This document shows, piece after piece, positions 33,607 through 46,899 of a stretch of 64,000 bases of DNA (the stretch's first letter is position 1; each line of letters begins with the position of its first letter). The notes under the pieces were generated by a model. The model made no database searches. It worked only from the letters and a program-made list of their open reading frames with translations, and was not told the DNA's origin. A program made the translations under genes and the position numbers. Location: NCBI GenBank assembly GCA_021229015.1, contig CM037785.1, positions 40,172,766 to 40,236,765 on the forward strand, in the 5' to 3' direction. This DNA is from Solen grandis. Its lineage: Eukaryota > Mollusca > Bivalvia > Adapedonta > Solenidae.

Positions 33607-35395
33607 TTTAACAAAAGACAAATATTTAGATACAAAAATACCTTTTACATAAAAATGCGTAAAAAGATAAACACTATGACCTGCATTCCAGCACCAAGGA
33701 TAACACAAAAAAGAGTACTACCTACAGCACCTGTTATATTAAATTGTACTTAAAATGACTCGTTTAATATTTAAATTACAAGTATTTTCCTTTTATATTA
33801 CAAAGAAGGTCTAAAAGGAAACGCATTTCCCTTACCTTTAATGCTATCTTATCAAGGACTTTTAAAAATTACAAGTATATGATGATTATACTTTGAGCGC
33901 ACAAGTATAATAATTATACTAGTACTATTACATAATGAGATTAGTATCATCGCAGCCTACCTTCATATAATGAGGCGGGTTGGGGCGAGACGAAACTGAT
34001 TCCTATGTACCCAAACCTCAGTGAAGCGGGGCTTGATAACAAAACTAAGTCTAGTTAAATAATAAAATATGTATATATATTATATATTTGAAATAAGCAT
34101 ACCTTATTAATTTTTACTATGGCCTTATAAAAGCCGATAATAAAATCGGACATTTAACCATTCTCTAAACAAGAGAGCGGTTTTTTTTTATTGCAAGTCG
34201 ATAAAATTTAATGACAGTTTTTGAAATTGTATAACAATTTAACGTTACCTTCTATATTTATTTCGTTAAGAAACGATTGTAACGTATATTTTCTGCGTTT
34301 TATATATACTGGTATTAGATTTTAAAAACATTGGAAGACATCTGAACAATCTTTAAATTTTACATGTACATCCTTTCTTTGACAATCTAAAATTTCTCAA
34401 GTATATATTTTTATTAAAAAGTTTCTCGCGAGAAGAAAATAATATTTCTTAAAGTAAATAAAATCCGAATGTTTTTGCATGAGATTGAACCACATTAAAA
34501 TGTATGACCTTTCATGACCATTTGTTCCTGTTTATGAACCATTGGGAGTCGTATTCCACCTCAGATTCCTCTGGTGAAATATAAAACCCGGCGTGTCATA
34601 CAATACATATTAAATATTTCACCTGAATGAAAAAAAATAATCGAAAATCAGGATGGCCATACCATATCATGTAGCCAAATCACGCCCTGGATATGTGATA
34701 ACAGTTAAAACATCGACAGTTGGTTCTTTTGTTTCGTATGTTATAATTTATATAAATGCATTGTAAATAAATAAGTCAAGTGACCAAAAAATGAATATTT
34801 GCTGCAATATAAATGTGTGTCATACCTTACAAGTCAAAACTATAGTTTGTACAATACGGTTATCCGAATGAAATTGAAGGAAAAGAAATTACATAAAGGG
34901 GACACAAAGAGTGAAAACCATCATTTGAAAAGACGACAAACTTCGAAATACTTCATACTTTATTCCATGTTATTCACAATTCCGTTTCTGTGATGTAAGA
35001 CAATTTGAAAGGCCCATCAATCTCAGTTTTAAAAACATATTAAATTGTGCAAATCTCTACTGTGAAATAACGGTTAACGCATTGAAAACAATCATCAAAT
35101 TATGCCATTCATTATTATATATGGATGTGAAGATACTCTCATTACTTACATATTGCAGCGGTGAGTAATTCCGAAGACGGTCCCAAATCGGATTTTTTTC
35201 TATTACTCATTTAGACAGTCAGTGAAAGAACAAAATGTGGTTTAATTATTTTTGTTATGTACAGGGTTGGTTTACAGACTTACTTACAACGCCAATTTCC
35301 TCTTCGTTCTTAACATTTCAACAATTAAGTTAACTTAAAATGTTACCCCGTACCCGCCTGGCCATATATCAATGTATTAGTTCAAATATATTTTT

Positions 35396-35660
35396 ACTGC
35401 CGGCCTAGGGCGGCCATATATACTATCGGACAAAAAAGCAAGCAGGTTCCTTCTCAGTCGGTCGCAGAAAGATTAACAGATCAGATTACTGGGAACAAGC
35501 TCTGGGAAACTACTTGAACGCTGGGAAATCTGGACTGTGTTAAAGGCTACCGGAAGTACATGTTACTAGGGGGTGCTAGACTGGTAAACGCACAATTGGG
35601 CAGATTCGATTTGAGTACGCCCCTCTTCCTTGCATTTAACTTCTCAATTTTGCGCAGCTT
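35396..35660 (+). repeat. Dispersed repeat, unoccupied relative of the 8868 locus
   Basis: Colinear with 8868-8996 joined to 10336-10505, without the insertion. The junction reads ATCAGATTACTGGGAACAAG. It proves the boundaries of the nested element at 8997-10335. Confidence 0.82.
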
Positions 35661-36184
35661 ATAATTTTCTTAGCGATAGGTAGTAACTTCATAGCTTTAA
35701 GTACTTTCTTAAAAAAAAAAATGCATGAATTCTGTTCGAAACAAGACTACAGCTAGGTGCAAAAAGGAAATACCAAACTGATGTCGCTTATATCCATGCT
35801 ATATGTGACCAACACCTGATTAATGTATGTACATCAATTATAAATTTAGCTTCCTATTTCACATGAATGGAGAATCAGAACTTTCCTAATATCAGCTTTG
35901 ATATTTCCCAGCTGTTAACCTCTCCTTCAACTGCAAATACTTCAACATATAAGTTTCCTTTACGTCACAGTGTTACCTTCTGTTCACTTGGTTAACGGCG
36001 ATTTTTAGCATTTTTGTAACTGTTAATATTTGTATTATTCACGTTCATATAAACTTGAAAATGTCATGATTATGTGAAATAAACAGATTGAAGAGAAATC
36101 AATTACAATGCTTATAAAATTTCGGTCTAATAATCTTTCCCGAAAGTTGCTCATACTGGTTGCAAATAGAAACGTTTATTCAGC

Positions 36185-36830
36185 TACAGTCGAACTTCGT
36201 TTCTCGAACAGGCTGGGGTAACATGTTTTAGTTCTAGTCATCGGTGGTTCGACCCGACCGTTGTTATAATGATGTGCATACAAGTATTAAAAAGATTAAC
36301 ATTTATTGTTAGGCCTTCTTTTAAATGATTAAATAAAAACGATTTGTTTTTTTTACCATTGGCGAAATAATATTAAAGTTATCATAAAATAAAATAAACT
36401 TATCTTTGTCATTCTTTTATTAGTTAAATGAAATATAAATCCATAAAACAGCAGCTGAAAAAATCAATTATAAACCTCAACGATGATATTATTTCGTTCA
36501 CGTACGTGCACATATACATCGGCCTACGTGCATGTGTAACATTTTCTGTATACTCCGTTTTTTTTTTAAAAAAAAAAAATCAAAAACAGACAATGTGTGA
36601 AAAACACGTTGCACCGCAGGTTACAATTAAATCACTAGCAAACATCACATGTAGGTTGTTAATTGGTTCGACCGATACGTACGAAATACATATACATGTA
36701 GTAATTTTAACCTGGGACCGGAAATTAAGTTCGAGAGTTCCAGTCATCAGTGTTCGACTCATCCTAGGTCGAATAATAAAGAGTAAAGAACAGTTTTGCC
36801 GGGACCTTGAATTGTGTTCGAGTAAAATAT
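36185..36830. repeat. Two fragments of a TCGAAC-type dispersed repeat
   Basis: 36185-36255 (CAGTCGAACTTCGTTTCTCG, then TCATCGGTGGTTCGACCC) and 36710-36825 (AAGTTCGAGAGTTCCAGTCA, TCAGTGTTCGACTCATCC, TTGAATTGTGTTCGAGTA) look like pieces of one repeat in the same general style. Degenerate. Confidence 0.4.
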
Positions 36831-37584
36831 GATAAGGAATGGCATCTGACTTTTTTGTCTGATTTAATGATGTAAAACATCAGCTCATGCAATTATTCGC
36901 AATCTTTGCAGTCTGAACAGGTTTTGAATTCTAATATCATCGGCCACAATACATTGATTTTATTTTCTTCTTAATTATATAAAGATTTCTCAAACGAAAT
37001 AATATATGACTTTATAAATGTAGCAGATTTTTGTTATGTAATTCTACGGCACTAGAAACGAAGACTTCACCAACTAAACGAGGGAGAATAACTTTTTCGG
37101 ACGTAGGCTGACTATTTTCACTCTAATTCCTGTGAAGTACACATGGCAGATCTCAATAAAAGTAGGATTTGCATTGGTCATATTTAAGTTTGTAAAAAAG
37201 ACCTAAAGGAGTTTTCGAAAACGAAGTCTCTAGACCGTAAGGAGTTTCGGAAACAAACTTTGTCGTTTATAGCTTACTTTTAACAGTTAAAAATGACAAT
37301 GCTTTCAAAATTTGACCAAATTTGTCTTGTGAAAAGTTTAAACTAAATAAGAATCTAACACCTTTGATTGTCACGGTCCCGGAAACCCGGTGTTTAGGAT
37401 CCCGGGATTTAGTATACACAAAAATGTTGGCCGAGCGTGCACATTTTACAGAGTGTACAATATGGTAAGTTTTAAATATTTATATTAATAAAGAATGACT
37501 ATAATATAAGGCCATTTATATCAAAGTATACAGTTTGCCGACGGTGTCAACAAAGTTGCAATGCACAGCAATTGCCTTGTTCGC

Positions 37585-37735
37585 TTTGCTAAGCCTTCTT
37601 GCTGGCTTGCGGGAGGTCGGTGGTTCTACTCGGATGCCTCTGTGCATTCGGGGTCTTCCTCCACCTGTAATTAGCTGGACGTCGTTATATGACTGAAATA
37701 CTGTCGAAGCGACGGTAAACTCAAATGGTCAAGTC
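37585..37735 (+). mobile_element. SINE family 2, 5'-truncated
   Basis: Starts inside the body (GCTGGCTTGCGGGAGGTCGG) and ends ATACTGTCGAAGCGACGGTA followed by a TCAAGTCAAATCAAGTC tail. The tail differs from the CAA tail of other copies but resembles the inverted copy at 62335. Confidence 0.8.
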
Positions 37736-38214
37736 AAATCAAGTCGCTTTGCTAATGGCATATTCTAAAAAAAAAAAAAGAAAGAACCACCCACCTATAT
37801 GGAATGCTTACACTGTTGACCAGATTGTTACCAGATGTGACAGTTTCTGTAACGAAAGTTTACGTCATTCTGGTACATTTTTATCACTATTTGAAATATC
37901 TTGCATCTGATTCTATTAAATTACACATCTGTGTGATACACACATTCATACATTTATACCCAGTTATTTATGTTAATATTCAAAATATTCCACATTAATT
38001 ACATAATAATAACATAATTTTTATAATGATAGCAATACCTATGGAAGAGTGCTTTTAATAAGGCATAATTCTGGGCATTATGCTGCCAAATCTCAGTTTA
38101 TAAACATTCAAACAACTGAGAAACCAGAAAAAATAATAACTACGTTAATTTTAAGCATTTTAATATTTCTTCAATATTTTTAAAAAAAAATATCCAGCCA
38201 AATTTAAACCAAGT

Positions 38215-38330
38215 TTACCACAGCCGAGTATTTTTTCCTACCTAGTGCAGCAAGACCACCGGCACGTGACCCTGACGTCACTATAGGCTTCAAAACCAAG
38301 ACAAAAACTGTCAACATGAGCTCCGCTGGA
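38215..38330 (+). repeat. Fragment of the CRE-bearing repeat
   Basis: ACGTGACCCTGACGTCACTA then GGCTTCAAAACCAAGACAAAA aligns with 54955-55005. Contains a perfect TGACGTCA at 38273-38280. Confidence 0.7.
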
Positions 38331-38689
38331 AAAATAAACAATTACCCGTATAAGAAAAATAGAAGCTTTCCTTGGAATATAGGCTCTTCATCAGCAGCTA
38401 AGTCGTTTTTTTTCAGCAGCTAAGGCGTTTTTTTTCTCAAGCACTACCTGAAACATTTGTATGCGAGCGGACTACAGTTCCAAGCTATGTTGTCCCAAGG
38501 TTTGAAAGAGAACAAAGTGAAACGTGTTACACTGATGTCAGACGGTGGATAAATTGAAACACTGTTATCAGCATGATTTGTAAAAATGTAACAATATTTT
38601 AAATAGTTTAAGAATATGCCTGTAAAAATGTTAAGAAACATCGCGGTGCAAATAAGTTTTTGATCGAGATTTGGCTAAGTCCCTGTACT

Positions 38690-38800
38690 TCTCGTAGTTC
38701 CGCTACATTGCGGACCTCATGGCCTTTCACGGTGACAACCAAGATTTCCTAATGTTTTATTAGGGTACTTTGGTTATCTTGGTAGAGGTTAAGTGGTCCA
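38690..38800 (+). repeat. Dispersed repeat (TTCCGCTACATTGCGGACC)
   Basis: GTTCCGCTACATTGCGGACC then TCATGGCCTTTCACGG recurs at 44090-44160 (GTTCTGCTACATTTCGGACC, CCATGGCCTTTCACGG). Non-coding. Confidence 0.65.
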
Positions 38801-39655
38801 AGACATAGAGGAACCATTATTCTGATGAATATTAAAAAAACTTCACAATTATATCATTTTATTTTTAATACTGGGCCCTCATTATAATACAACAACAAAT
38901 AAACAAAACCATAAACGACATGATCGAATGTTCAACAACATGGTTCTTCCTCGAAAGAAACCAGTCATCTCGAGAAAGCATATACCAGACATACGTTTAA
39001 ATCTTATTTAAAAGTTCGCTGACTCATATTGTCTGAAAGTGGGGCATTCAATAAATATTTCGCCGATGAAATAGGTTAACAATTTTGATTGACAATGCGT
39101 TACCTTTGAGAATCAAAATAGAGATACAAATTGATTTGTTCCTAGCAAATGCCTACAAGCGTTTCCATTACCATCTTTAGGTAGGTAGTTTTGGGGAATT
39201 TTCAGAGCAAGGTTCTAATGCTGAAGGGGGTTTTTTTTTTTTAAAAAAAAATTAGTCATGCAATTACTCGTTATAAGTACAATTATTTACCTCATTTTCT
39301 TATAATACTAATGAAAAAATCCTTAATATTTTTCATGAAAAGTACATAACGTTAGTTAACAGAGCTTATTCAAAACTAAAACGCAATAGTTTAAATCGGT
39401 TATTATAGAAATAACTTAAGGATTATTTTACTAATACAGACTTAAGGACTATCTAGACCATTCATAACAAAATCAATATCAGAAGAAACCAAGTATAATG
39501 CATAGATCGGGTTGTTACAGAGTTACTATAGTGATTGCAATAAGTTATACAATTTGTACCTGTAAAACCAAGAAAGTTTTCTTGTGCGAAACACTTTGTT
39601 GAAATATAGGTCTGAAAGACATATTTGAAGATACGCTCTGATCACTTTCTTCTAT

Positions 39656-39657
<2 letters not shown>

Positions 39658-39697
<40 letters not shown>
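39658..39697. repeat. (AG)n microsatellite
   Basis: Pure AG tract of about 19 units. Confidence 0.9.
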
Positions 39698-39699
<2 letters not shown>

Positions 39700-39899
39700 T
39701 TTATAAGATATCAAAATACTGTCGGAACCAATTGACCTGATCCAGATCTGTTGCAATACAATATCTCAGAACACATTAATATCCGTTAGCCATTCGTATA
39801 TTTTCGGGAGTTTTCTGTCCAATGGCTTCATCAGTAAAGCAAGTTTGTGCAAAGTATGCAAAATAATAACTCTCTTGTTTGCTTCAGATAAGCGTCTCA

Positions 39900-40000
39900 A
39901 GGACAGTATTTCAGTCATTAGGGGTCATTTTAGTCAAATATATTGCAACCTCACTATGATGTGGCACGATACCACATCCAGCCGTTTATCCTGACCAAAC
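39900..40000 (-). mobile_element. SINE family 1 fragment, inverted
   Basis: GACAGTATTTCAGTCATTAG, then GATGTGGCACGATACCACAT and TATCCTGAC: tail and body of family 1 on the minus strand with an internal deletion. Confidence 0.65.
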
Positions 40001-40194
40001 GAAGAGCTACTCTCAAGCGCCAGGGACGCGGGCTTTAACGACATTTCTATGTCGCGACTAGGTAAAGAAACGAACGCTGCAGTGACCGGTGTGAAAATAT
40101 ATAAAATTGTTGGATTCCGCGTTTTTTCCACCACACCAAAAGAACTTATAAAAATAGAGGTCTGAATGATCAGATCAATGTATCCAAGTAATTG

Positions 40195-40870
40195 TGAGGT
40201 TGTGGTGGAGAGGTGTGGTGGAGACAAGAGGAAAAAAGTGGTGGGGTAAGGGTGGCAGAGAGAGAGACACGGTGGAGAAGAGGATTGGTGGAGACAAGAG
40301 GAAAAAGAGTGGTGGGTCATGGATGGCAGAGAGAGACACAGTTGTGGAGAGGAGTGGTGGAGACAAGAGGAAAAAGAGTGGTGGGGTCAGGGGTGGCAGA
40401 CAGAGGTGGAGACAAGAGGAAAAAGAGTGGTGGGGTCAGGGGTGGCAGAGAGAGACACGGTGGAGGAGAGGAAAAAGAGTGGTGTGGTCATGGATGGCAG
40501 AGAGAGACACGGTGGAGGAGAGGATTGATGGAGACAAGAGGCAAAAAAGTGGTGGGGTCAGGGGTGGCAGAGAGAGACAGTGGTGGAGAGAGAGAGAGAG
40601 TGTGGTGGAGAGGAGTGATGGAAGGGGGGGGTGCGTGTTAAGGAATGGCAGAGAGACAGAGTGGCAGTGAGAGGTGGTTGAGAGAAGGGTAAGAGGAAGG
40701 GAAAGAGGGAGAAGAGGAGATAGAGTGGAAAAGGAAGGAGACAGGGTGATAGCGTTATAAGAGTGGTAGGGAGAGATGGAATGGTGAGAAGGAGTGAAAG
40801 TGGGGGGGGAAAAAGGGGTGGAAAGGAGTGAAATAGTGGCGGTGATGAGTGGTGGTGAAAGATAGAGTTG
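40195..40870 (+). repeat. Purine-rich minisatellite, about 70-bp units
   Basis: GTGGAGACAAGAGGAAAAAG then AGTGGTGGGGTCAGGGGTGG and CAGAGAGAGACAC recur, with GAGACAAGAGG at about 40221, 40291, 40360, 40409 and 40531. The tail to 40870 stays G/A/T-rich without clear units. One strand has almost no C. Open frames on both strands (for example 158 codons at 40194-40670) are translations of the repeat. Confidence 0.85.
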
Positions 40871-41324
40871 TGGAGAAGGGTGTGAAGACGCAATCAGCAG
40901 ATATTGTCACGCCAATAGCTGGCTTCTCTCGCAGCAACACAACTTTCCGGTCGAAAACTTGGCTTATACGTCAGGCGATGCAATTTTACCACAGAATAAT
41001 CCAGTATCTTTCGAGACATGTGGAGACCAATGCAAAGGAAAACTTGAGCAAAATTTCTATAAGGGTTGTTCGATCATTCACCGTTTCAACTATGGTTAAT
41101 AATAAAACCCAGTGCCTGGTTCTCTATTCACAAACTTCAACCTGAAGAGATGTAGATTGCATAGAGGTGCTCCGAATATCGACTATGGTAAAATCGGTGG
41201 CTGAATCATGATAGATTTTTCTTCACATTAGTTATATCCTCTACGTTAAAGAACAACAGATAATATGGTACGTGATCGAACTTCCTCATAGTGTAACATT
41301 GTTGTTATAGTGCGATGTCTTACT

Positions 41325-41360
41325 TGGACAGTATTTCAGCCATATAGCGACGTCTATTGA
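41325..41360 (-). mobile_element. SINE tail fragment, inverted
   Basis: GGACAGTATTTCAGCCATATA then GCGACGTC matches the shared 3' tail of family 2 (minus strand). Confidence 0.55.
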
Positions 41361-42059
41361 ACTATAATGCCTCAGATAGGTTTGTCTTAGGGAATGGTGT
41401 GTGAAGGCACTGGGATATGTTTAAATTAAACCTTTATATATTTATATATAATATTGTGTAGGTTCTATCAAGAGAAAGCAACCGAATCACTGTTTCCGAA
41501 ACAATTCACCACTTTATCGGGAGCATATATATCCTAGTAAAGCATTAACATTAAATTAACAGTGCCGTTGTTGTTCTATTATAAAAATACAGTAGGTAAT
41601 TCTAAAATTTGCAATTTAATTTTTTTAAGTTGGAAAAATACAGCTTATTTTAAAAGTTGTGCATTTCTGCACATCAGGACTGTCAGAATGCACAGGGTTG
41701 GTCGAGGTCAAAGTATGGAGATCTAGCATAATTGTGAACGACTTGTGCACATGTCTTACAAAATAAAAGAGACATAATGTCCGCTAGGTATGAAAACAAA
41801 TGTCGATATTTGTCCACGACAACGTTGTCGTGCAAATTACAACTGTGTCATTCTGAAAAATAATCTCATGACCTATCATTGAACTTTGTCTCTGATAAAA
41901 TTAACCAGATAATCAGATACTATTGACATATTCGTGACCGAGTGCGACCAAGGAAAGAAGATATTAAATGAAAAAATGAGATATAACTCTCTGGACACCT
42001 CACGTTATGTGTTTATTTTACCAAATAAATATTATATAGCAGATCAAGAACACCACGTT

Positions 42060-42245
42060 GCCTGCTACGTATTGTACGTACACGGAGAAGCAACGTTAAA
42101 TATCGCATCAACGCTAAATGTCGCACTTGCCGTTATATGTCGAAGGGCTGACGCTAAATGTCGCAACCAACGCTAAATGTCGCAAAACCTCCTGACGTTA
42201 TATATCGCATCTGTAACGTTAAATGTCGCACTCCTTTATAAGCGG
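42060..42245 (+). repeat. Short-unit repeat AACGCTAAATGTCGCA
   Basis: Five to six imperfect units of A(A/T)CG(C/T)TA(A/T)ATGTCGCA with variable spacers. The block ends AAACCTCCTGACGTTATATA then CTCCTTTATAAGC. An inverted relative lies at 58075-58235. Confidence 0.75.
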
Positions 42246-42539
42246 AAATTAATGATCCATTTAATGTTTTGTTTTAAGCGTTTCACAACTGTAAAGTTCA
42301 AGCATAATATAGATGTTGTACGTGGTTATATATGACTGGTCATGTAAATGTTTAGTTTTACCCCAACGTTAGTCTGATTCGGGGACTTTGTTGTGGCAAT
42401 ACCCCTCCCCCCGATCAGACAGACCCACATAAGAACATACTACAGAATCACAGTGCCAGACAATCGTTGATATTCATTTCGAATTGTTTCCTTTTTATAT
42501 AGGTAAGAGTGGGATCTCACGGAAATTATAGTCAACAGT

Positions 42540-42660
42540 ATACTAATGGAACGACAAGTTTACACGGAACATCAGAGAAAGTTCACAAGTAAACACGGAA
42601 AAGTTAGGGCAAGTTCACACGGAACAGTTAGGGTATAATTCTCACGGAAAAAGTCCTTTA
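42540..42660 (+). repeat. Short tandem repeat AAGTTCACACGGAA
   Basis: GTTTACACGGAACA, GTAAACACGGAAAAGTTAGG, GTTCACACGGAACAGTTAGG and TCTCACGGAAAAAGT repeat with about 25-30-bp spacing. Confidence 0.65.
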
Positions 42661-42699
42661 CTTTTTATCTTTTGGAACCCTGTCTGTTTTGTTTTTCCT

Positions 42700-43440
42700 T
42701 GATTTGTTTGTTGGTTTGTCAGCAACTTTAACATTGGCCATAACTTAAAAACTATAAAAGGTATTGACTTGAATTGTTATTCATGAAAAGAATTCAACTA
42801 GGAAAATTCAGTTACTAAGAACCATAACTCTACCTGGTACATTTTTGAATTATTTACCTTTATAAATTTTTTTTTCAATTCCTACCAGGAGCATAGTTCA
42901 TAAACTTTTCAAGGCTTGACTTGAAACTTAAATATAAATAGTTTGTGAGTTTCGGAAGTGCAACCTTGATCAATTTGATGAATTATCTCCCATTAAATAA
43001 CCTATTTACTATAAACTTGAACATTTTAAAACTTCATGTAGTATATGACAACTAGGAAAAGTGCAGTGACCAAGAACCATAACTCTATCAAGTCCGTTAT
43101 TTTTATTATCTCCCTTTATTTTTTTATATTATTATTATTATTATCATTATTATTGTTTTAATTCTTATTGGGAGCAGAACTCCTAAACAAAAAACAAGGT
43201 AAGGACTTGAAACTTGAAACATAATATGATAGAAAGTAGGAGCAGTGCAGTAACAAAGCACTGTAATTCTGCCTGATACAATTTCCGTGTAATCTCTCTT
43301 TATTTTATATCAATTTTTGTCCAGAACATAACTCCTCAACTATTCAAGGTATTGATTTGAAACTTAGATTATGAATAGATATCGAATAGCAGAAGTGTAA
43401 TGATTACAAAATAGAACTCTGACTGGTTCTTTCTGGCTCA
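42700..43440 (+). repeat. Dispersed copies of the GTGCAGTGACCAAGAACC repeat
   Basis: Four diverged units, each with a GGAGCATA(A/G)-TC-like box, a TGACTTGAAACTT-like box and GTGCAGT(G/A)ACCAAGAACC-like sequence. Same family as the 3.2-4.7 kb array. Confidence 0.7.
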
Positions 43441-43915
43441 CCTGAGTATATGTGCTCAGCATAAGCTATTAGAATCGTCGTCTGTCGTCCACAATTAGTT
43501 CATTTGCACTCTAGCATCTCATTTCTTAAGCAACCATCTTCAAACTTTATGACAATGTAAATAGCCACAATCCCTATGTCAAGTTTGACTGTGTCTGATT
43601 TCAGCTAATTAGGCCAGGAGTTATGGCCCCTTAGTTATAAAAAATGACAGATTTTATTTTGTTTACACTCTAGCATCTTCATTTCTCAAGCAATCGTTTT
43701 GAAGTTTCTTGACAAGGTTTATGGCCATACTCTCCCAGCCAAGTTCGACTTCAAATTTCAGGTACTGTTTGGTTTGTTGAACTGTGTGATTTTGTTGTAT
43801 ATGTATTCAGTACAACTATGCTTTAATATAGCAACTTGTGCAGGTAATGAAGGCAATATGTCTTTGGTGAGCGTCCTCAGGGCCATCTTGGCCCTCTTTT
43901 TTTTAAATTATCTCC
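43435..43915 (+). repeat. Dispersed repeat related to 700-930
   Basis: Starts at CTCACCTGAG; contains GGCCAGGAGTTATGGCCCC and two ATTTCT(T/C)AAGCAA blocks; ends GGTGAGCG. The 3' part is the inverted relative of 735-850. Confidence 0.7.
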
Positions 43916-44089
43916 TTTATTTTTTTAAATGATTTTTCCCTCTTGATTATTACTTCATTACTATATAAAGTCCATATATTTGACATACTTACTCCACTTA
44001 TGAATGGCATTCATTTGGCACCAATTATTTGACATCTGACTTGCTCAGACGGGGGCATTGTGTTATTCGAGCACATCTTGCTTTAAGGT

Positions 44090-44165
44090 AAAGTCCCTGT
44101 AATGGTTCTGCTACATTTCGGACCCCATGGCCTTTCACGGAGATACCCAAGGTTTATATATATAT
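44090..44165 (+). repeat. Dispersed repeat (second copy of 38690 family)
   Basis: GTCCCTGTAATGGTTCTGCT then ACATTTCGGACCCCATGGCC; matches 38690-38745. Confidence 0.65.
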
Positions 44166-44189
44166 TCTAGACAATATGGGATGTTGGTA

Positions 44190-44265
44190 CAAAACCTAAT
44201 TAAGCGGCGCAAATATCAAACCAATATGTGTGGTGGTATATATATACCATAATACGCCTTTTAAA
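44190..44265 (+). repeat. Direct repeat, left copy
   Basis: ACAAAACCTAATTAAGCGGC then TATCAAACCAATATGTGTGG, and a TATATATA stretch ending ACGCC. The right copy is at 45024-45100. Confidence 0.75.
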
Positions 44266-45023
44266 TGATATTATATTCTTGCAATGTCAACACAACAATG
44301 AATATACTGCGAGATGTTAACCAAAAATATGCAAATACTAGTTTTATCCTAAATTAAAAATATTGCTTAAATGAATGATGATGCAAGCTCAATATTGCAC
44401 TCAACGATTTACAGTTGTTATAAATATTACTAACAAATGTTTATTTGAAAATGTTGGGCATATATACTTTTTCTGCGAATATATAAATATATCGCACCGC
44501 AATTCGGTAAATGACGTGTGTGGTTTCTGGCTTAATTTATAGGTTATGTTTGATTATGATCAGCAATATAGGTTAAATCCAAGGTCATATATAACAAGTA
44601 TACTCCATTGAGTTTTAACAAATGACATTTATGCAACAGTATTTACTTTATGCTCTCTTATATTGTGGCTATGAACGCTTTATTTTGTTACACGCAAATA
44701 GACCTATTGTTCTTTCGTAGACGACGCAAATTCAAGTAAATGAATATCCAGGAGACAGATGCAAGGTTTAGCAGATGACCACGCTTCACCAGAAGCAATC
44801 ATAGCTGGCAAAGTTAATGTCCAAACAATCGAGAAACTTATAAAACCTCAGTTGACAATACCATTCAAAAAATATTTATATATGAGCTCACGTGCATTTA
44901 TCCAAACTTCATTTAACTTTAACACAAACAATAACAACACACACTAAGCATTAAAATGTGTACAATTTGATTCTTTTCTAGGATTATATTAAGAGCGATG
45001 TAATTCTGTTTAGCAAGATCGCA

Positions 45024-45100
45024 CAAAACCTAATTAAGGGGTGCGGTTATATCAAACCAATATATGTGGTGCTATATATGTAATATATATACGCCACATA
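45024..45100 (+). repeat. Direct repeat, right copy
   Basis: ACAAAACCTAATTAAGGGGT then TATCAAACCAATATATGTGG, with the same ending as 44190-44265. The two copies are about 830 bp apart. Confidence 0.75.
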
Positions 45101-46224
45101 AATAGGTCCGCAACTTCGAAAAGGCAACGGTTCTATGGCGAATCCAAGATTCGAACCATTGACGTCAAATTTCAAATACGTACGAGTATAACACCGCTTC
45201 CAGATAAGTTAGAAAGCTGATATTTGGATTGAATATTAGTCTTCAGTAGTTCTTTTCATTTTGTGAGGACTAACGTCATAAGGTCAAAAAGAATGTTTTA
45301 TATGTACGCCCTAATTTATATATGTTGCAAAGGTCCCAGGACCATGAAAATTTTATTGCATGTACTTCAGATACTGGAATTTCCAATTTTAATAATTTTC
45401 TTAAGCCGGAACAAAAACAAAAGGACTTGGTACAACGATTATTCAGAAATTCTTATTTCCCATGTAACTTTCTTAAATGTCCCTTTTCAAAAACTTAGGT
45501 ACCGTTAGAAATATTTTACAATTTCTTACATTACTTCTGCTTTATGTTTGGACCTATCTTTAACGACTTTTGAGGTATAGAAGGCCAAACCTCAACATAA
45601 CGGCAAAATTCGGCGAAAATATGTCAGTTCTTTTCGACCGACATCTTTGTAATGAATGGGGCGATCATCAAAATATGCATACCATAAGGAAATCAATACA
45701 TCGAGCTATAAAAGATATGGATAATGCAAGAACTAATTCTTATCTATATCAAGGTCATTAAACGATTAGAGGTGCGTAAAGAAAAACGGTTTTAATTAAT
45801 TCTTATTTGTGATGCGATGTTCAATTTCAAAAAGCTACGTACCATTAAAATGGTATTCGAATTCCAACATTTCACATGCTTTATGTATGGGATTATCCTT
45901 CAACTAACGGCACTAGTAATATATAGACAGTTAAACCCCAGAAAACAGCAAAAAATCGAAAAGAAATAAATGTGTTCATGTCGTTTGAAAGCTGGATTGG
46001 GATATATATCATGTTCGGAATGTTATTTAAAAAGATCAATAGTTTTCGAGATGTAAGCAGCTTACTGCACTATGGAATAGGCCGTAACTCATCTGGTTCA
46101 ACCCCGATCTTCAAAACTTAAAGCTCTTTGAAAGGACTATAGATTATACCGGTATTGTCTCGAAAGAATATTTATAGTTTTTTTAAAATATTTATGGCCG
46201 AATAAAAAAAAGAAGAAAAAAACA

Positions 46225-46700
46225 TAATTGACACATGACCTTGAGCTTTGCGATTTTCCGAATACGGAAGTCACCTTATAGAGCTAATTTGCACCTTCAG
46301 TGAAAATGTAAATCAAATTAGTCAAAACGTAAGGCCAGTAGAGCGTTTGATTTTGTTAAAAATGCTTTTAACATTATGACGTCAAATGACTTTACATTAC
46401 GTCAGCTTTCGAAAAATATAAAATAAACATCAGTTCGTATAAGCTCGCAAATTCGCAAAATTTCAGCACGCCTGAAAGCTTCAAAACACTTATAACATAT
46501 TTTGTGGTCCTTGGTTCGAAACTTGTATATTTGTCTTTTCGAATCTGGAAAAAAAGTATATGGAGGTGCACATTTATGTTTTGATTTACACCATCTGTGA
46601 AAATTTCGATAAAATCCGTTGATGGCGACTGCAAAGTAGATACAAAATTTTACACTATTGTTTTAATCTGACTTTATATAACGTTATTGGGTAAAAAATA
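46225..46700 (-). repeat. CRE-bearing dispersed repeat, copy A
   Basis: Two modules share GCACCTTCAGTGAAAAT / ACACCATCTGTGAAAATTTC boxes and a GGTCCTTGGTTCGAAACTTG segment. Perfect TGACGTCA at 46377-46384. TATGGAGGTGCACAT (about 46558-46572) recurs at about 53902-53916. Confidence 0.65.
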
Positions 46701-46899
46701 ATGCTTTCGAAAGGGCCGCAGATGCCGTGGTCACTGATCAAAAACATACCTAAAATCAATACTTTTCGGGATATAAGCGGTACTGCACTACGGGTAAAGC
46801 TGTTTTCGATTTTCTACCATATATGTACCATTTGCGCAAGCCATTATATGACTTCATTCTGTGATTCCCTTATCATTGTTCCCGCAACATTTCGGACAT

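Noticed and set aside
40194..40670. Arg/Trp-rich 158-residue protein
   Set aside because: Translation of the purine-rich minisatellite; all frames are open.
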